A stretch of 64,000 nt of DNA from Streptomyces sp. NBC_00572 (GCF_026341815.1 NZ_JAPENX010000001.1:5084001-5148000); one strand, 5' to 3'; counted from the first letter of the stretch, positions 17,036-25,828 are shown. Notes: generated from the letters alone by a model not told the origin. Program-made: numbers and translations.

Positions 17036-17445
17036 GCCTGCACCGGCACAACCCCGCCGAACTCGCCCCGCCCACCGGCTTCTCCCACGCCGTGACCGCC
17101 ACCGGCACCCGGCTCGTCTTCCTCGCCGGTCAGACCGCCCTCGACAGCGAGGGCACCGTCGTGGGGGACACCCTCGCCGAGCAGTTCACCACCGCGCTCG
17201 GCAATCTGCTCACCGCCCTGCGCCACGCCGGCGGCACCCCGGCCGACCTCGCCCGCGTCACCGTCTACACCACCGACGTCGAGGGCTACCGCACCCACGC
17301 ATCCGAACTCGGGCGCATCTGGCGCCGGTTGGCCGGCCGTGACTACCCGGCGATGGCCGTGATCGGAGTCGTACGCCTCTGGGACGAGCAGGCCCAGGTG
17401 GAGCTGGACGGCTTCGCGGTCCTGGACGAGCCCGCGCACGCTTGA
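17032..17445 (+). CDS. RidA/YjgF/UK114-family protein
   Basis: A 137-residue member of the RidA family, small trimeric proteins that hydrolyse reactive enamines/imines or deaminate intermediates such as 2-aminomuconate. Typical stretches are VFLAGQTALDSEG, FTTALGNLLTALRHAGGTPADLARVTVYTTD and AVIGVVRLWDEQAQVELDGFAV. It is translationally coupled to the acyl-CoA dehydrogenase (ATGA). An imine/enamine hydrolase is what an amino-substituted aromatic route would need, which favours anthranilate over salicylate as the cluster's substrate. Confidence 0.88.
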   Translation: MSLHRHNPAELAPPTGFSHAVTATGTRLVFLAGQTALDSEGTVVGDTLAEQFTTALGNLLTALRHAGGTPADLARVTVYTTDVEGYRTHASELGRIWRRLAGRDYPAMAVIGVVRLWDEQAQVELDGFAVLDEPAHA

Positions 17446-17479
17446 TCAATTGGTCACCCACGCGGGCCGGGCTTAGTGT
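17443..17479 (+). promoter_or_regulatory. Promoter with overlapping near-palindrome ahead of the MFS exporter
   Basis: TGATCAATTGGTCA (17443-17456) is palindromic at 12 of 14 positions. It covers the stop of the RidA gene and a possible -35 (TTGGTC), 18 bp before TAGTGT as -10. The arrangement suits a TetR- or MarR-type repressor of an efflux gene. Confidence 0.45.
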
Positions 17480-17524
17480 CGAAAGGTGGACTGACCGGCC
17501 CACGGCGCCTCAAGTGAGGGCGTG

Positions 17525-17549
17525 ATGCGCCATGAATAGCCATGAGTAG
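17525..17549 (+). other. Two overlapping mini-frames in the MFS leader
   Basis: ATG 17525 gives a 4-codon frame and ATG 17532 a 5-codon frame, both ending just across the exporter's ATG at 17542. They may be chance, or may affect ribosome access, since no clear ribosome-binding site precedes 17542. Confidence 0.25.
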
Positions 17550-19095
17550 CACACCCGAGCCGAAGACACCGACGGCGACCGTCCCCCGCAAGAGCGGCGG
17601 AGACGGCAAGGGCATCGCCCTGTTCGTGATCGCCTCGTGTCAGCTGATGGTGGTCCTCGACATCACCATCGTGAACATCGCGCTCCCACACATCCAGACC
17701 GCGCTGGACTTCTCCACCACCAGCCTGTCCTGGGTGGTCAACGCCTACACCCTGACCTTCGGCGGCCTGCTCCTCCTGGGCGGACGCGCCGGCGACATCC
17801 TGGGCCGGCGGCGCGTGTTCATCTTCGGCGTGCTGCTCTTCGGACTGGCGTCGCTCTTCTGCGGACTCGCGCAGAGCGAGTGGCAACTCCTCGCGGCACG
17901 CGCCCTCCAGGGCGTCGGCGGCGCGATCGCCTCACCGACCTCGCTCTCCCTCATCACCACGACGTTCGACGAAGGCCCGGAGCGCAACCGGGCCTTCGGC
18001 GTCTTCGCGGGCGTCTCGGCCGGCGGCGGCGCGATCGGCCTCGTCGCGGGCGGCATGCTCGTCCAATGGCTCGACTGGCGCTGGATCTTCTTCGTCAACG
18101 TACCGATCGCGCTGATCATCGCCTTCCTCACCCCGCGACACGTCAAGGAGTCCGAGCGGCACCCAGGCCACTTCGACCTGGCCGGCGCGCTCACCTCCAC
18201 GCTCGGCATGGTGGCTCTGGTGTACGGGTTCATCCGGGCCGCCCAGGAGGGCTGGAGCGATCCGTACACGATCGGCTCGTTCATCGCGGCGGCCGTCCTC
18301 CTGGCCACGTTCATCCTGATCGAGCGGCGCTCCCAGCAACCCATCACGCCCCTGCACATGTTCGCCGACCGCAACCGCTCGGGCACCTACGTCATCATGC
18401 TCTGCCTGGCGGCGGCCATCTTCGGGATGTTCTTCTTCCTGACCCTGTTCGTCCAGCAGGTGCTGGGCTTCAGCCCCCTGACGACAGGGCTCGCGTTCCT
18501 GCCGATCAGCGCGATCATCGGGGTCGGCGCGGCCCTCACGTCCAACCTGCTGCCCCGGTACGGCCCCAAGCCCTTCATGGTGACGGGTTCGGTGCTCGCC
18601 GCGGCGGGACTGTCGTGGCTGACCCTGACCGACGTCGACTCCACCTATCTGGGCAGCATTCTCGGGCCGATCCTCGTCTTCGGCCTCGGCATGGGCCTGA
18701 TGTTCGTCTCCTTGACCATCATGGCGCTGTCGAACGTCGAACCCCGTGAGTCGGGTGCCGCGTCCGGACTGCTCAACGCCATGCAGCAGGTGGGTGGCTC
18801 GCTGGGTCTCTCGATCCTGGTGACGGTCTTCGGCACGGCCAGCCGCAACGAGGCGGACAAGCAGGTCCCCGCCTTCCTCTCCCAGGCCGGCCCGCTGGAG
18901 AAGGCCCAGTTCGCCAAGACCGGCCAACTGCCCGCCCCTTGGGGCGACCAGGTGCTGACCTCCGGCGTCACCGCGGGTTTCGTCACGGCGGCCATCTTCG
19001 CCGTGGTCGGCGCGCTGGTAGCCGTCTTCGTGATCCAGGTCCGCGCCTCCGACATCGAACGCCTCAAGGGCGGGATTCCGGGGCCGGGCGGCTGA
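17542..19095 (+). CDS. MFS transporter, DHA2 (14-TM) drug:H+ antiporter family
   Basis: A 517-residue membrane protein with about 14 hydrophobic segments. It has the DHA2 motifs LDITIVNIALPHIQ (TM1), the motif-A-like GRAGDILGRRRVF loop after TM2 and the motif-C-like SLISLVTG-type region around GVSAGGGAIGLVAGG. Family members export antibiotics and dyes by proton antiport. A possible operator-overlapped promoter lies upstream and a strong terminator downstream, so it is probably its own unit. Substrate unknown; export of an aromatic acid or its products is only a guess. Confidence 0.9.
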   Translation: MSSTPEPKTPTATVPRKSGGDGKGIALFVIASCQLMVVLDITIVNIALPHIQTALDFSTTSLSWVVNAYTLTFGGLLLLGGRAGDILGRRRVFIFGVLLFGLASLFCGLAQSEWQLLAARALQGVGGAIASPTSLSLITTTFDEGPERNRAFGVFAGVSAGGGAIGLVAGGMLVQWLDWRWIFFVNVPIALIIAFLTPRHVKESERHPGHFDLAGALTSTLGMVALVYGFIRAAQEGWSDPYTIGSFIAAAVLLATFILIERRSQQPITPLHMFADRNRSGTYVIMLCLAAAIFGMFFFLTLFVQQVLGFSPLTTGLAFLPISAIIGVGAALTSNLLPRYGPKPFMVTGSVLAAAGLSWLTLTDVDSTYLGSILGPILVFGLGMGLMFVSLTIMALSNVEPRESGAASGLLNAMQQVGGSLGLSILVTVFGTASRNEADKQVPAFLSQAGPLEKAQFAKTGQLPAPWGDQVLTSGVTAGFVTAAIFAVVGALVAVFVIQVRASDIERLKGGIPGPGG

Positions 19096-19133
19096 ACCAC
19101 CTCGGCCGGATCTCCCCGGCCGCATCCCCGCCC

Positions 19134-19165
19134 ACGAACGCCCGACCGAAAGGTCGGGCGTTCGT
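19134..19165 (+). terminator. Strong hairpin terminator after the MFS gene
   Basis: A perfect 14-bp stem (ACGAACGCCCGACC) closed by a GAAA tetraloop, 38 bp after the stop codon. Confidence 0.85.
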
Positions 19166-19499
19166 GCGCGACAGGGTCTGCCCCAAGTCGTCGAATAGCC
19201 ATGTGTCGGCCTTGGGTGAACGGGAATGGCCCCATGTGGAGCGATTGTTCCGCGGCGCTCCGCATTGCCGTTGCGGCAGGTACATACCTTTTTGCTCGCC
19301 GCGGAAAAACCGCCTGACACGTCCCGCTCTGTGATCACGCACCACCGATGAGGTGCACTGCCACAAGATGTCCAGCTTCGGCATCGCTGCAGGTAACGGG
19401 CTGGTCAACACCCCTTAGCCGCACGTCTGTTCGCGTAGTCTGCGCATGTCCCTCCGATGCCGGAACCGGCACGGGGAATGAATATCCGAGGAGATGTGA
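19166..19499. other. Intergenic region ahead of the secreted-protein operon
   Basis: About 330 bp without a convincing gene. TAGTCT near 19436 could be a -10, and GAGGAG at 19488-19493 is the ribosome-binding site for the next gene. Codon use in the short frames here is not Streptomyces-like. Confidence 0.4.
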
Positions 19500-20048
19500 G
19501 TGCAAGGCATACGTAGATGGGGGCCGGTAGCGGGTGCGCTGACGCTACTGGCGGGGGCCTTTCAGGGAATTCAGGCCTCCCCGGCAGCCGCAGCCGACTG
19601 CTGGCGCGCCTCTTGTGAGGGCAAGGACCCCATTCAGATGGGATGTGATGCCGATGCCCAGATCCTGCAGCAGATCACCGAGTCGGATGGCTCGGTCTCG
19701 ATCCGGCTGATGTGGTCACCGCAATGTCAGGGGGTATGGGCGAAGGTCTCACGCGATCTCGACACGTCGCCCGACTACGTGTACCTGACGCTGTGGGCTA
19801 CCCGTGATCCCGACGGCGGCATCCAGCTCTACGACTCGCCGGGCCTTCTCGGCGACGGTGTGGCGGGCGCCTACACCAAGATGCAGAACTGGAAGGGCAC
19901 GACGGCGAAGGCGTGTTGGAACGACGTCAACGCCCAGTTCGACCCGGCCCCGATGAAGTACGTCATCAACGACCCCAATGTCACCTATGACAAGCCGGTC
20001 GACTTGAGCCTCCCGATCCAGCACGGCCGCTGCACGGACTGGATGTAA
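19500..20048 (+). CDS. Secreted DUF2690-type protein
   Basis: A 182-residue protein from GTG 19500 with GAGGAG 6 nt upstream. Residues 1-31 are a signal peptide (short basic start, hydrophobic core, cut near AAAA-DC). The mature part opens with CWRASCEGKDPIQMGCDADA, the Cys-containing motif I associate with DUF2690, and ends with another Cys (RCTDWM). Cysteines are probably disulfide-bonded outside the cell. It is 5 bp from the next gene, in a three-gene exported-protein operon. Function unknown. Confidence 0.75.
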   Translation: MQGIRRWGPVAGALTLLAGAFQGIQASPAAAADCWRASCEGKDPIQMGCDADAQILQQITESDGSVSIRLMWSPQCQGVWAKVSRDLDTSPDYVYLTLWATRDPDGGIQLYDSPGLLGDGVAGAYTKMQNWKGTTAKACWNDVNAQFDPAPMKYVINDPNVTYDKPVDLSLPIQHGRCTDWM

Positions 20049-20053
20049 GGAAG

Positions 20054-23044
20054 ATGATGCGCAAAACACGTCTCAGAAAATACTTCGCCATGAACCCGCT
20101 GTTGGTCATGAGCGTGGTGGCTGCATCCGTCGCCCTCGTTCCGCTGGCTTCCGCGGACCCCGCGGTGGCGCCCGCCGCCGCGGACACCACGACGCCCCGC
20201 CTGTTCGCCACGCCCGGCAAGGACCTGGGGTCGGAGTACGCCGCTTCGTCGGACGCGATCGTGCAGGCCACCGGCGACGCCGAGGGGCTGCACATCCTCT
20301 CGGCGAAGGAGAGCGACGGGTTCTCCTTCTACGAGATCGCCCGCCTCAACCGCAAGGAACTGTCCGAGGTCGGCCCCTGGACGGGCTACGTCTGCACCAC
20401 CGGTTCGGGGAACTACGCGGCGGCCGTCTACGCCCCGTCGGCCTGGTCCAACGAGCCCGGCGCGTACTGGAACGGCGCCTTCGCCGCGGTGATCCGTCTC
20501 TCCGACGGCAAGGTCACCGAGATTCCCGACCGGGTGCAACTGGCGTACTTCTCGCCGGGCTGTGGAACGGGCGACGAGGTGGCGTTCACCTCCAGCTCGG
20601 CCACCGACACCTCCGTCGGCTCGACGACGGTGATCTCGGTCGACGCGGCCACGGGATCGGTCTCCTCCCGCCGCACGGCCGAAGGCTTCGTGACCCACGT
20701 CACGCCCACGAAGGACGGCACCGTCGGCGTGCTCGCCGGCAACCTCGTCGACCTGAAGGGCAACGGCAAGAAGCTGTCCGCCCGCAAGCTCTCCAAGGTG
20801 CCCGGCCCGATGTTCGCGCTGACCGCCTCGAAGAACGGCGCCGTGGACATCGGCACGGTCCAGGGCGAGAGCAGTGTCATCTCCCGCTTCAACGGCAAGA
20901 ACTTCACCGAACTGGGCCGCGCCCCCAAGGGGAAGGTCAAGCTCCTCCCCGTGGCCGACGGCGCAGCTGTCGTCGGTGACGTGAAGGGGATCGACACCAG
21001 CAAGGCCCCGGGCCTTGCCAAGCACGCGGTGGACGGCCGGGTGGCCGGTATCTCCCGCCACGGTCACCTGGTGACCAACTCGCTGTTCTCCGAGCAGATG
21101 AAGGGCATCACCAAGCGCATCGGTACGCCGTCGACCGAGGGCGCCGGAACCCTGAACGTCGAGGCCACCGCAGTCAAGACCGGTGCGAAGGCCACCAAGC
21201 TCGTGGACGCGGACCGCAAGCGGCCGCAGTCGGACTCCTCGCTGCCGATGGACCCGGCCGCGTTCATCACGGCCGATGACGACGATCCGCGCAACTGCGG
21301 TGAGGGCGACCCGGAGACGAAGTGTCTGTCCGGATACGGTGCGCCCGTCTGGGGCAAGGTCGGGACGATGGAGACCCCCTGCATCGTCAAGCGTAACGAC
21401 CCCAAGCGTCAGGCGCTCCAGGCCAGCGCGAACCAGGTCGAGTGGGCGGTCGACCAGGCCGTTCACGGCCAGTTGAACATCTCGCGCCCGCAGAACTGGC
21501 ACGACACCGGTCTCCCCGCGTACACCCCGCAGGGCCTGTTCCCCAAGCCGGAACTGACCGGCGGAGGCGACATTCCCGCGCAGGTCATGCTGGGCATCCT
21601 GGCCCAGGAGTCCAACTTCAAGCAGGCCTCCTGGCACTCCATGAACGGTGACTCGGGCAACGTCACCCGGTCCGACTGGCTCGGCAACCAGAACGGCACC
21701 CACGGGTACCCCAACCGGGCCAAGGCCGACTGCGGCTACGGCATCGCCCAGGTGACGACCGGCATGTCCGAGCTGCACGACACGCAGCTCGACCCCACCC
21801 GCGCCGGCGCCGTCACCACGGACTACGCGGCGAACATCGCCGCCGGTCTGGGCATCCTGGCCGAGAAGTGGAACCAGCTCAAGGCCCTGGGCATGAAGGC
21901 CAACAACGGCAGCCCGGCCTACATCGAGAACTGGTACATGGCGCTGTGGGGCTACAACTCCGGCGTCTACACCTCCGGCAAGGTCGGCGTCGGCTTCTTC
22001 AACAACCCGATCAACCCGGAATACCCCGCCGACCGGCAGCCGTTCCTGCGCTACAGCTACAACGACGCCTCCCGCCCCGGCGAGTGGAACTACTCGGAGA
22101 AGATCCTCGGCTGGGCGGAAGTCCCGCAGATGACCTGGAACGGTGAAGAGTCGTACTCCGAGCCGAACATGCCGATGGGCGTCATCAAGGTGGCCCCGAA
22201 GAACCTGTTCTGCACCCCGGCCATCAACGCGTGCAACCCGTCCGCGGCCGACCCGTGCCCGACCTGGGACGACCAGTGCCGCTGGAGCGGCAGCGCGGAC
22301 TGGATGGGCCCGCAGAGCACCAGCAACTCCAGTACCGAGAAGCTCAGTTACTCGCTCGGTTCCGGGGAGCCCGCCCTCCAGAGCAAGTACGGTCACGGCC
22401 CGTGCTTCGGCCACCCGGGCCCCTACACCAGCGCCATCATCGTCGATGACCTCGGACAGCACGAGGACACCTACGACTGCGGGGACTTCGAGGGAGCCGA
22501 CGACGGCAAGTTCACCCTCCAGTCCGGTGACAACATCACCACGCTGAGGAACGACGGCACCTACCGCGCGACCCCCTACATCGCCAACATCGACCTTCAC
22601 CAGCTGGGCGCCGGGTACGACCACCACGTCTACTTCACGCACAGCTACGACTACAGCCAGCCCTTCCACCGGGTCACCGGCCGCTGGCAGGTCAACCAGA
22701 AGAAGCTGCCGTCCGGGGACCAGCCCGGCCAGCGCTACAAGGTCTACCTCCACCTGCCCAGTCACGCCGCGGAGGCGGTCGTCCGGTACGACTTCATCCC
22801 GGGCGAGAACACGGCGGGCGCAAAGGCCGACTTCTGCAACGTCAACCAGGCGACCCGCAGCGCGGGCAAGGACACCTGGTTCGAGATGGGCACCTTCACC
22901 TTCTGGAAGGGTGGCCGGATCGAGATGGACAACATCCAGAAGGGCGCCACCGGAGACGACAACGTCGTGTTCGACGCGATGGCCTTCGTTCCGTACATCT
23001 ACAAGGAGCCGGGCCCGTGCTCGCTCGTCGACGGTGGCCTGTGA
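20054..23044 (+). CDS. Large secreted protein with lytic-transglycosylase-like and golvesin-like domains
   Basis: 996 residues with an N-terminal signal peptide (about 1-34, cut near ASA-DP). Residues about 50-330 look like a beta-propeller-type repeat region. A transglycosylase-like SLT domain follows, with the predicted catalytic Glu at E519 in MLGILAQESNFKQ and the later GYGIAQVTTGM motif. The last 200 residues resemble the golvesin/xanthan-lyase C-terminal beta-sandwich (GRWQVN; FEMGTFTF; DNVVFDAMAFVP). Inferred role: cell-wall binding and cleavage outside the cell. ATG 20054 or the adjacent ATG 20057 may be the start; AAGGAAG favours 20057. It is coupled to the lipoprotein gene by GTGA. 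Confidence 0.75.
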   Translation: MMRKTRLRKYFAMNPLLVMSVVAASVALVPLASADPAVAPAAADTTTPRLFATPGKDLGSEYAASSDAIVQATGDAEGLHILSAKESDGFSFYEIARLNRKELSEVGPWTGYVCTTGSGNYAAAVYAPSAWSNEPGAYWNGAFAAVIRLSDGKVTEIPDRVQLAYFSPGCGTGDEVAFTSSSATDTSVGSTTVISVDAATGSVSSRRTAEGFVTHVTPTKDGTVGVLAGNLVDLKGNGKKLSARKLSKVPGPMFALTASKNGAVDIGTVQGESSVISRFNGKNFTELGRAPKGKVKLLPVADGAAVVGDVKGIDTSKAPGLAKHAVDGRVAGISRHGHLVTNSLFSEQMKGITKRIGTPSTEGAGTLNVEATAVKTGAKATKLVDADRKRPQSDSSLPMDPAAFITADDDDPRNCGEGDPETKCLSGYGAPVWGKVGTMETPCIVKRNDPKRQALQASANQVEWAVDQAVHGQLNISRPQNWHDTGLPAYTPQGLFPKPELTGGGDIPAQVMLGILAQESNFKQASWHSMNGDSGNVTRSDWLGNQNGTHGYPNRAKADCGYGIAQVTTGMSELHDTQLDPTRAGAVTTDYAANIAAGLGILAEKWNQLKALGMKANNGSPAYIENWYMALWGYNSGVYTSGKVGVGFFNNPINPEYPADRQPFLRYSYNDASRPGEWNYSEKILGWAEVPQMTWNGEESYSEPNMPMGVIKVAPKNLFCTPAINACNPSAADPCPTWDDQCRWSGSADWMGPQSTSNSSTEKLSYSLGSGEPALQSKYGHGPCFGHPGPYTSAIIVDDLGQHEDTYDCGDFEGADDGKFTLQSGDNITTLRNDGTYRATPYIANIDLHQLGAGYDHHVYFTHSYDYSQPFHRVTGRWQVNQKKLPSGDQPGQRYKVYLHLPSHAAEAVVRYDFIPGENTAGAKADFCNVNQATRSAGKDTWFEMGTFTFWKGGRIEMDNIQKGATGDDNVVFDAMAFVPYIYKEPGPCSLVDGGL

Positions 23045-23751
23045 TCCGCGCTGCCATCCGTGTTCCCGTCGTGCTGATGACCGTCGTCATCGGCACGGCG
23101 GGAGCCGTCTCCTGCAGCCGGGACAACAGCCCCGGTACGGCGGCGTCCCGGAGTCCGAAGGCCGCGGAAGCCCGTCCCGAGCCGGCCAAGCCCACGGCGC
23201 GGACCGCGCCACGTGCCGCCGATCTGCCGAAGCACGCGGTGGCCAGCGACAAGCGGCCCACCTTCGGCGCGGCGGACACGATGGCCACGGGATACACCGG
23301 GAAGGATTTCCTCGCCGGGCTTTCGAAGGACTGGAAGCTGAAACTCGACAAGCCCGTCGAGCAGGAGATGCCCGACGGAAAGAAGAGGACCTACGTCAAC
23401 GGGCGCGGTGGGAGCGGGGCGACGGTTTCGGCCGGATACGCCGATCACGAGGACATGTCTTCCCTTGTGTGCAGAACCGGCACGAAGCAATCCGACGGCC
23501 TTGACTTCCTCACCGCCTGCACCGGGTTGGACGTGGCGGGAGTCGACCACGCAAAGGCGTCCTCGTGGCTCCGGCAGGCGAAGAAGGAGACCGATTCCCT
23601 GTACGGGAAGAAGGTCGCCGAGACCGGTAACAAGAAGGAGTACGTCGTGAGCGCGGTGTTCACCTCGGGGCCCGTGGCAATGGTCCTGCACCGGGCGTAC
23701 GACAAGTACTCGCTGAGGATCCTCGGCGGCGCGGTGGCGCAGGACAAGTAG
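23041..23751 (+). CDS. Lipoprotein of unknown function
   Basis: 236 residues from GTG 23041, which overlaps the preceding stop (GTGA), so translation is coupled. The signal ends in a lipobox-like AGAVSC, making Cys 24 or so the lipidated residue. A Pro/Ala/Arg-rich linker follows, then a compact domain (about 75-236) with two cysteines that may pair. I recognise no family. Context suggests it anchors or assists the secreted transglycosylase-like protein at the membrane. Confidence 0.72.
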   Translation: MIRAAIRVPVVLMTVVIGTAGAVSCSRDNSPGTAASRSPKAAEARPEPAKPTARTAPRAADLPKHAVASDKRPTFGAADTMATGYTGKDFLAGLSKDWKLKLDKPVEQEMPDGKKRTYVNGRGGSGATVSAGYADHEDMSSLVCRTGTKQSDGLDFLTACTGLDVAGVDHAKASSWLRQAKKETDSLYGKKVAETGNKKEYVVSAVFTSGPVAMVLHRAYDKYSLRILGGAVAQDK

Positions 23752-23766
23752 CCGGGCTTCCGTACG

Positions 23767-23800
23767 CGAAGGCCCCTGCCGGCGACGGCAGGGGCCTTCG
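23767..23800 (+). terminator. Hairpin terminator after the secreted-protein operon
   Basis: A perfect 14-bp stem (CGAAGGCCCCTGCC) with loop GGCGAC, between convergent genes; it can serve both strands. Confidence 0.85.
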
Positions 23801-23822
23801 TCGCGCATCCGCCGGACAGAGG

Positions 23823-24143
23823 TCAGCAGATGAGTGCGGTCTTCGCCTTGTAGTCCTGCATCTCGCCCGCCTCCCAGCCGGCTTCCTTCAGGCCCTCCAT
23901 CAGAGCTGCCGTGTCGCCGCACAGGCGGGGACGCTGCTTGTCCAGGTAGGACTTGACGCCTTCGGGGCTCAGCTCCTCCCACGTCTCTTTCATGTCCTGG
24001 TTCTTCTCGTGCGCGTAGGAGAACTCGACCCATTCCTTTTCCTGGTCGTTCAGGCGGGATGTGTCGACAGATCCGCTACTTCCTCCGCACGCGGCGACCA
24101 TGAGGGTGCATGCCACCACGAGACATATGCGCGCTTTCTTCAC
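23823..24143 (-). CDS. Small lipoprotein of unknown function
   Basis: A 106-residue protein from GTG 24143, with GAAGAGAG a few bases upstream. The signal peptide KKARICLVVACTLMVAAC ends in a clear lipobox (VAAC), followed by a Gly/Ser linker and a charged alpha-helical domain (KEWVEFSYAHEKNQDMKETW). Two later Cys (in RLCGD and the C-terminal ALIC) may form a disulfide. The frame extends upstream only without a plausible start. Codon use is less GC-biased than its neighbours. Confidence 0.75.
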   Translation of the reverse strand: MKKARICLVVACTLMVAACGGSSGSVDTSRLNDQEKEWVEFSYAHEKNQDMKETWEELSPEGVKSYLDKQRPRLCGDTAALMEGLKEAGWEAGEMQDYKAKTALIC

Positions 24144-24247
24144 GATGCTCTCTTCCGAGTAGATCCAGGAGGCGCAATTGTATGCACCCCGCCGAATCTG
24201 CGGGGATGCAGATCGGGCGGGGTGCGGGGGAGTTGTCCTGCGTATTC

Positions 24248-25777
24248 TCAGATATCCCGGAAGATCTCGATCTGGGCGCCGATCGAGTTGAGGCGCTCCG
24301 CGAGGTCCTCGTAACCGCGGTTGATGACGTACACGTTGCGCAGGACCGAGGTGCCCTCGGCCGCCATCATCGCGAGGAGGACGACCACCGCGGGGCGCAG
24401 GGCCGGCGGGCACATCATCTCGGCGGCGCGCCAGCGGGTGGGGCCCTCCACCAGGACCCGGTGGGGGTCCAGGAGTTGGAGGCGGCCGCCGAGGCGGTTG
24501 AGGTCCGTGAGGTAGATGGCCCGGTTGTCGTAGACCCAGTCGTGGATGAGGGTCTTGCCCTGGGCGGTGGCCGCGATCGCCGCGAAGAACGGCACGTTGT
24601 CGATGTTCAGGCCGGGAAACGGCATCGGGTGGATCTTGTCGATCGGCGCCTCCAGCTTGGAGGGACGGACCGTCAGGTCGACCAGGCGCGTCCGGCCGTT
24701 GTCCGCCGGGTACTCGGCCGAGCGGTCGTGGTCGAGGCCCATCTCCTCCAGGACCGCGAGCTCGATCTCCATGAACTCGATCGGGACGCGGCGGATCGTC
24801 AGCTCCGACTCGGTGACCACTGCGGCGGCGAGCAGGCTCATCGCCTCGACCGGGTCCTCGGAGGGGGAGTAGTCGACGTCCACGTCGATCTGCGGCACGC
24901 CGTGCACGGTGAGGGTGGTGGTGCCGATGCCGTCGACCCGTACGCCGAGGGCCTCCAGGAAGAAGCACAGGTCCTGGACCATGTAGTTGGAGGAGGCGTT
25001 GCGGATGACGGTCACGCCGTCGTGCCGGGCGGCGGCGAGCAGCGCGTTCTCGGTGACGGTGTCCCCGCGCTCGGTCAGCACGATGGGGCGGTCGGGGGAG
25101 ACGGAGCGCTCGACCTGGGCGTGGTAGATGCCCTCGGTCGCGGTGATGTCGAGGCCGAAGCGGCGCAGCGCGATCATGTGCGGCTCGATCGTGCGCGTAC
25201 CGAGGTCGCAGCCGCCGGCGTACGGCAGCTTGAAGCGGTCCATGCGGTGCAGCAGCGGGCCGAAGAACATGATGATCGAGCGGGTGCGGATCGCGGCCTC
25301 GGCGTCGATGGACTCCATGTCCAGCTCGGCGGGCGGCAGGATCTCCAGGTCGACGCCGTCGTTGATCCAGCGGGTACGGACCCCGATGGAGTTGAGGACC
25401 TCCAGGAGCCGGAAGACCTCCTCGATGCGGGCGACCCGGCGCAGGACCGTGCGGCCCTTGTTGAGGAGGGAGGCGCAGAGGAGCGCGACACAGGCGTTCT
25501 TGCTCGTCTTGACGTCGATGGAGCCCGAGAGCCGGCGGCGGCCGACGACCCTGAGGTGCATCGGTCCCGCGTAACCCAGGGACACGATCTCGCTGTCGAG
25601 GGCTTCGCCGATCCGGGCGATCATCTCAAGGCTGATGTTCTGGTTGCCGCGCTCGATCCGGTTGACGGCGCTCTGGCTCGTGGCCAGTGCTTCGGCGAGC
25701 TGCGTCTGTGTCCAGCCACGGTGCTGCCGGGCGTCACGGATGAGCTTGCCGATGCGTACGAGGTAGTCGTCTGCCAT
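24248..25777 (-). CDS. XRE-type HTH fused to UDP-N-acetylglucosamine 1-carboxyvinyltransferase (MurA-like)
   Basis: 509 residues. Residues about 1-70 are an XRE helix-turn-helix (GWTQTQLAEALATSQSAVNRIERG). Residues about 74-509 are an EPSP/MurA-type inside-out barrel with the N-terminal KTSKNAC lysine motif and a GGCDLGTR loop that keeps the Cys targeted by fosfomycin in MurA, so catalysis is possible. MurA transfers enolpyruvate from PEP to UDP-GlcNAc, the first step of peptidoglycan precursor synthesis. The HTH fusion is conserved in Streptomyces as a second MurA, separate from the housekeeping one. A palindrome lies 11 bp upstream of the start and suggests autoregulation. Confidence 0.92.
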   Translation of the reverse strand: MADDYLVRIGKLIRDARQHRGWTQTQLAEALATSQSAVNRIERGNQNISLEMIARIGEALDSEIVSLGYAGPMHLRVVGRRRLSGSIDVKTSKNACVALLCASLLNKGRTVLRRVARIEEVFRLLEVLNSIGVRTRWINDGVDLEILPPAELDMESIDAEAAIRTRSIIMFFGPLLHRMDRFKLPYAGGCDLGTRTIEPHMIALRRFGLDITATEGIYHAQVERSVSPDRPIVLTERGDTVTENALLAAARHDGVTVIRNASSNYMVQDLCFFLEALGVRVDGIGTTTLTVHGVPQIDVDVDYSPSEDPVEAMSLLAAAVVTESELTIRRVPIEFMEIELAVLEEMGLDHDRSAEYPADNGRTRLVDLTVRPSKLEAPIDKIHPMPFPGLNIDNVPFFAAIAATAQGKTLIHDWVYDNRAIYLTDLNRLGGRLQLLDPHRVLVEGPTRWRAAEMMCPPALRPAVVVLLAMMAAEGTSVLRNVYVINRGYEDLAERLNSIGAQIEIFRDI

Positions 25778-25787
25778 GGCGTCACGT

Positions 25788-25805
25788 TATCTCAGATATG
25801 AGATG
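25788..25805. promoter_or_regulatory. Palindromic operator candidate for the HTH-MurA gene
   Basis: ATCTCA-GATA-TGAGAT (25789-25804) is an exact 6-bp inverted repeat just upstream of the start codon at 25777. Read as TATCTC-N6-GAGAT it has the same core and spacing as the palindrome in front of aconitase at 27129-27150. Confidence 0.6.
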
Positions 25806-25828
25806 CCACTCGCCGTTGGGGTGGGCCG

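Noticed and set aside
19985..22765. 926-codon open frame opposite the secreted transglycosylase-like gene
   Set aside because: Antisense shadow; no domains and Val/Gly/Arg-rich composition.
24110..25801. 563-codon open frame opposite the HTH-MurA gene
   Set aside because: A shadow of GC-rich codons on the other strand; low-complexity Asp/Gly/Val composition and no recognisable domain, while the minus-strand gene has clear MurA motifs.
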